From Faecalibacterium sp. UBA1360 (GTDB lineage Bacteria > Bacillota > Clostridia > Oscillospirales > Ruminococcaceae): a stretch of DNA of 14,565 nt. The notes beneath the pieces were generated by a model. It was given only the letters and a program-made list of their open reading frames with translations. It was not told the DNA's origin and ran no database searches. Both the position numbers and the translations under genes were made by a program. The stretch is from NCBI GenBank assembly GCA_002306375.1, contig DBRU01000045.1, positions 1-14,565 on the forward strand, in the 5' to 3' direction. Shown here piece by piece: positions 13,631-14,565 of this stretch (positions within the stretch are counted from its first letter, which is position 1; each line of letters opens with the position of its first letter).

Positions 13631-14565
13631 ATGAAGCGCACCCTGACCGAACCGGACGCCCTGTACACCGCCCGCATGGCGGCCCGCCGCCCTGAGCTGG
13701 AATGGCTGTTCATGGAACTGTACAACGACCGCGACTCCCTGCAGGAGCTGGAGCAGGCCATGGCCGACGCCTACGCCGCCCGGGACGAGGAACTGCGCGC
13801 CCTGGACGCCGCCCGCGAGGCCGACCCCGGCTGGTACCGGCGGGGGGATATGTTCGGTATGACCATGTACACCGACCTGTTTGCCGGCGACCTGAAAAAG
13901 CTGGCCAAAAAACTGCCCTATCTCAAGAGCCAGGGGCTGACCTACCTGCACCTGATGCCCCTTTTGAAAATGCCCCGCCCCCACAACGACGGCGGCTACG
14001 CGGTGGAGGATTTCAACACCGTGGACCCGGCGCTGGGCACCAACGCCGACCTGGCCGCCCTGACCAAAAAGCTGCGGGCGGCGGGCATCAGCCTGTGCCT
14101 GGACTTTGTGATGAACCACACGGCCTCCAGCCATGCCTGGGCCAAGGCCGCCCGGGCCGGGGACGCCCGCTACCAGGCCTACTACCACTGCTATGACGAC
14201 CGCACGATCCCCGATGAGTACGAGCGCACGGTGCCCCAGGTGTTCCCCAACACCGCGCCCGGCAACTTTACCTGGTGCGAGGAGATGCACAAGTGGGTGC
14301 TGACCACCTTCCACCCCTACCAGTGGGACCTGAATTACCGCAACCCCGCCGTGCTGGTGGAGATGGTCAGAAGCATGCTGAACCTGGCCAACCTGGGCGT
14401 GGAGGTGCTGCGCATCGACGCGGTGCCCTATATCTGGAAGGAACTGGGCACCAACTGCCGCAACCTGCCCCAGGTGCACACCATCGTGCGCATGGTCCGC
14501 CTGGTGCTGGAGACCGTCTGCCCGGCGGTGATCCTCAAAGGCGAGGTGGTCATGGCCCCCCGGGA
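13631..14565 (+). CDS. GH13 amylosucrase-type enzyme, 3' end outside window
   Basis: The first 311 residues of a family GH13 enzyme that acts on sucrose are visible; amylosucrases are usually about 630-660 residues. ATG 13631 follows AAAGGAG. An N-terminal helical region (1-65) leads to blocks matching Neisseria amylosucrase: GMTMYTDLFAGDL, LTYLHLMPLLKMP, DGGYAVEDFNTVDPALGT, DFVMNHT, TTFHPYQWDLNYRNP. The nucleophile is D263 in VLRIDAVPYIWK and the acid/base is E305 in LKGEVV. Sucrose phosphorylases are shorter and lack the N-terminal helices and the WDLNYRNP block. Amylosucrases transfer glucose from sucrose to an alpha-1,4-glucan and release fructose, which the fructokinase 19 bases upstream can use. 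A sucrose-hydrolysing variant cannot be excluded without the C-terminal half. Confidence 0.85.
   Translation, partial: MKRTLTEPDALYTARMAARRPELEWLFMELYNDRDSLQELEQAMADAYAARDEELRALDAAREADPGWYRRGDMFGMTMYTDLFAGDLKKLAKKLPYLKSQGLTYLHLMPLLKMPRPHNDGGYAVEDFNTVDPALGTNADLAALTKKLRAAGISLCLDFVMNHTASSHAWAKAARAGDARYQAYYHCYDDRTIPDEYERTVPQVFPNTAPGNFTWCEEMHKWVLTTFHPYQWDLNYRNPAVLVEMVRSMLNLANLGVEVLRIDAVPYIWKELGTNCRNLPQVHTIVRMVRLVLETVCPAVILKGEVVMAPR

Overview
The window is GC-rich, densely coded DNA with clear AAGGAG-type ribosome binding sites, TATAAT-like promoters and G+C-rich hairpin terminators. Its gene families are those of a carbohydrate-fermenting, high-GC Firmicute: a fructose PTS, RpiR, GntR/HutC and AraC regulators, an ATPase-less sugar ABC importer, a GH36 alpha-galactosidase and an amylosucrase. 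A gut member of the Oscillospiraceae/Ruminococcaceae (Faecalibacterium, Gemmiger or Subdoligranulum type) fits best. That placement is inference from gene content and composition, not from a marker gene.

Left part (1-4.8 kb, all minus strand). Reading leftward from about 4.8 kb: the C-terminal 450 residues of a large class I mannose-6-phosphate isomerase; a GntR/HutC regulator with its own terminator; an RpiR regulator with a good promoter and terminator; then fructose PTS EIIABC (fruA), which runs off the left edge. fruA carries an apparent 2-base frameshift in its EIIB domain, near base 795.

Middle (4.8-6.9 kb). A plus-strand ROK sugar kinase starts without its N-terminal nucleotide-binding segment. 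It sits directly head to head with the 5'-truncated isomerase, so bases 4800-4830 look like a deletion, rearrangement or assembly joint. A small ABM-fold (YgiN-like) protein follows. It converges on an AraC-family regulator across a shared 15-bp hairpin.

Right part (6.9 kb to end). The AraC gene diverges from a plus-strand cluster: lipoprotein sugar-binding protein, two permeases, a terminator-like hairpin, GH36 alpha-galactosidase, PfkB-family fructokinase, and an amylosucrase-type GH13 enzyme that runs off the right edge. Read together this is a raffinose-family oligosaccharide pathway. The ABC importer brings in raffinose or stachyose, GH36 removes galactose and leaves sucrose, the GH13 enzyme splits sucrose (amylosucrases transfer the glucose to an alpha-1,4-glucan and release fructose), and fructokinase makes fructose-6-phosphate. 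No ABC ATPase lies in the visible cluster, so a shared MsmK-type ATPase encoded elsewhere is likely. The operon promoter is followed by a striking operator-like sequence made of two overlapping dyads.

No RNA genes, insertion sequences, CRISPR arrays or phage genes were seen. No gene-free stretch much exceeds 300 bases. The two longest (1432-1721 and 6910-7206) are regulatory and are annotated below.
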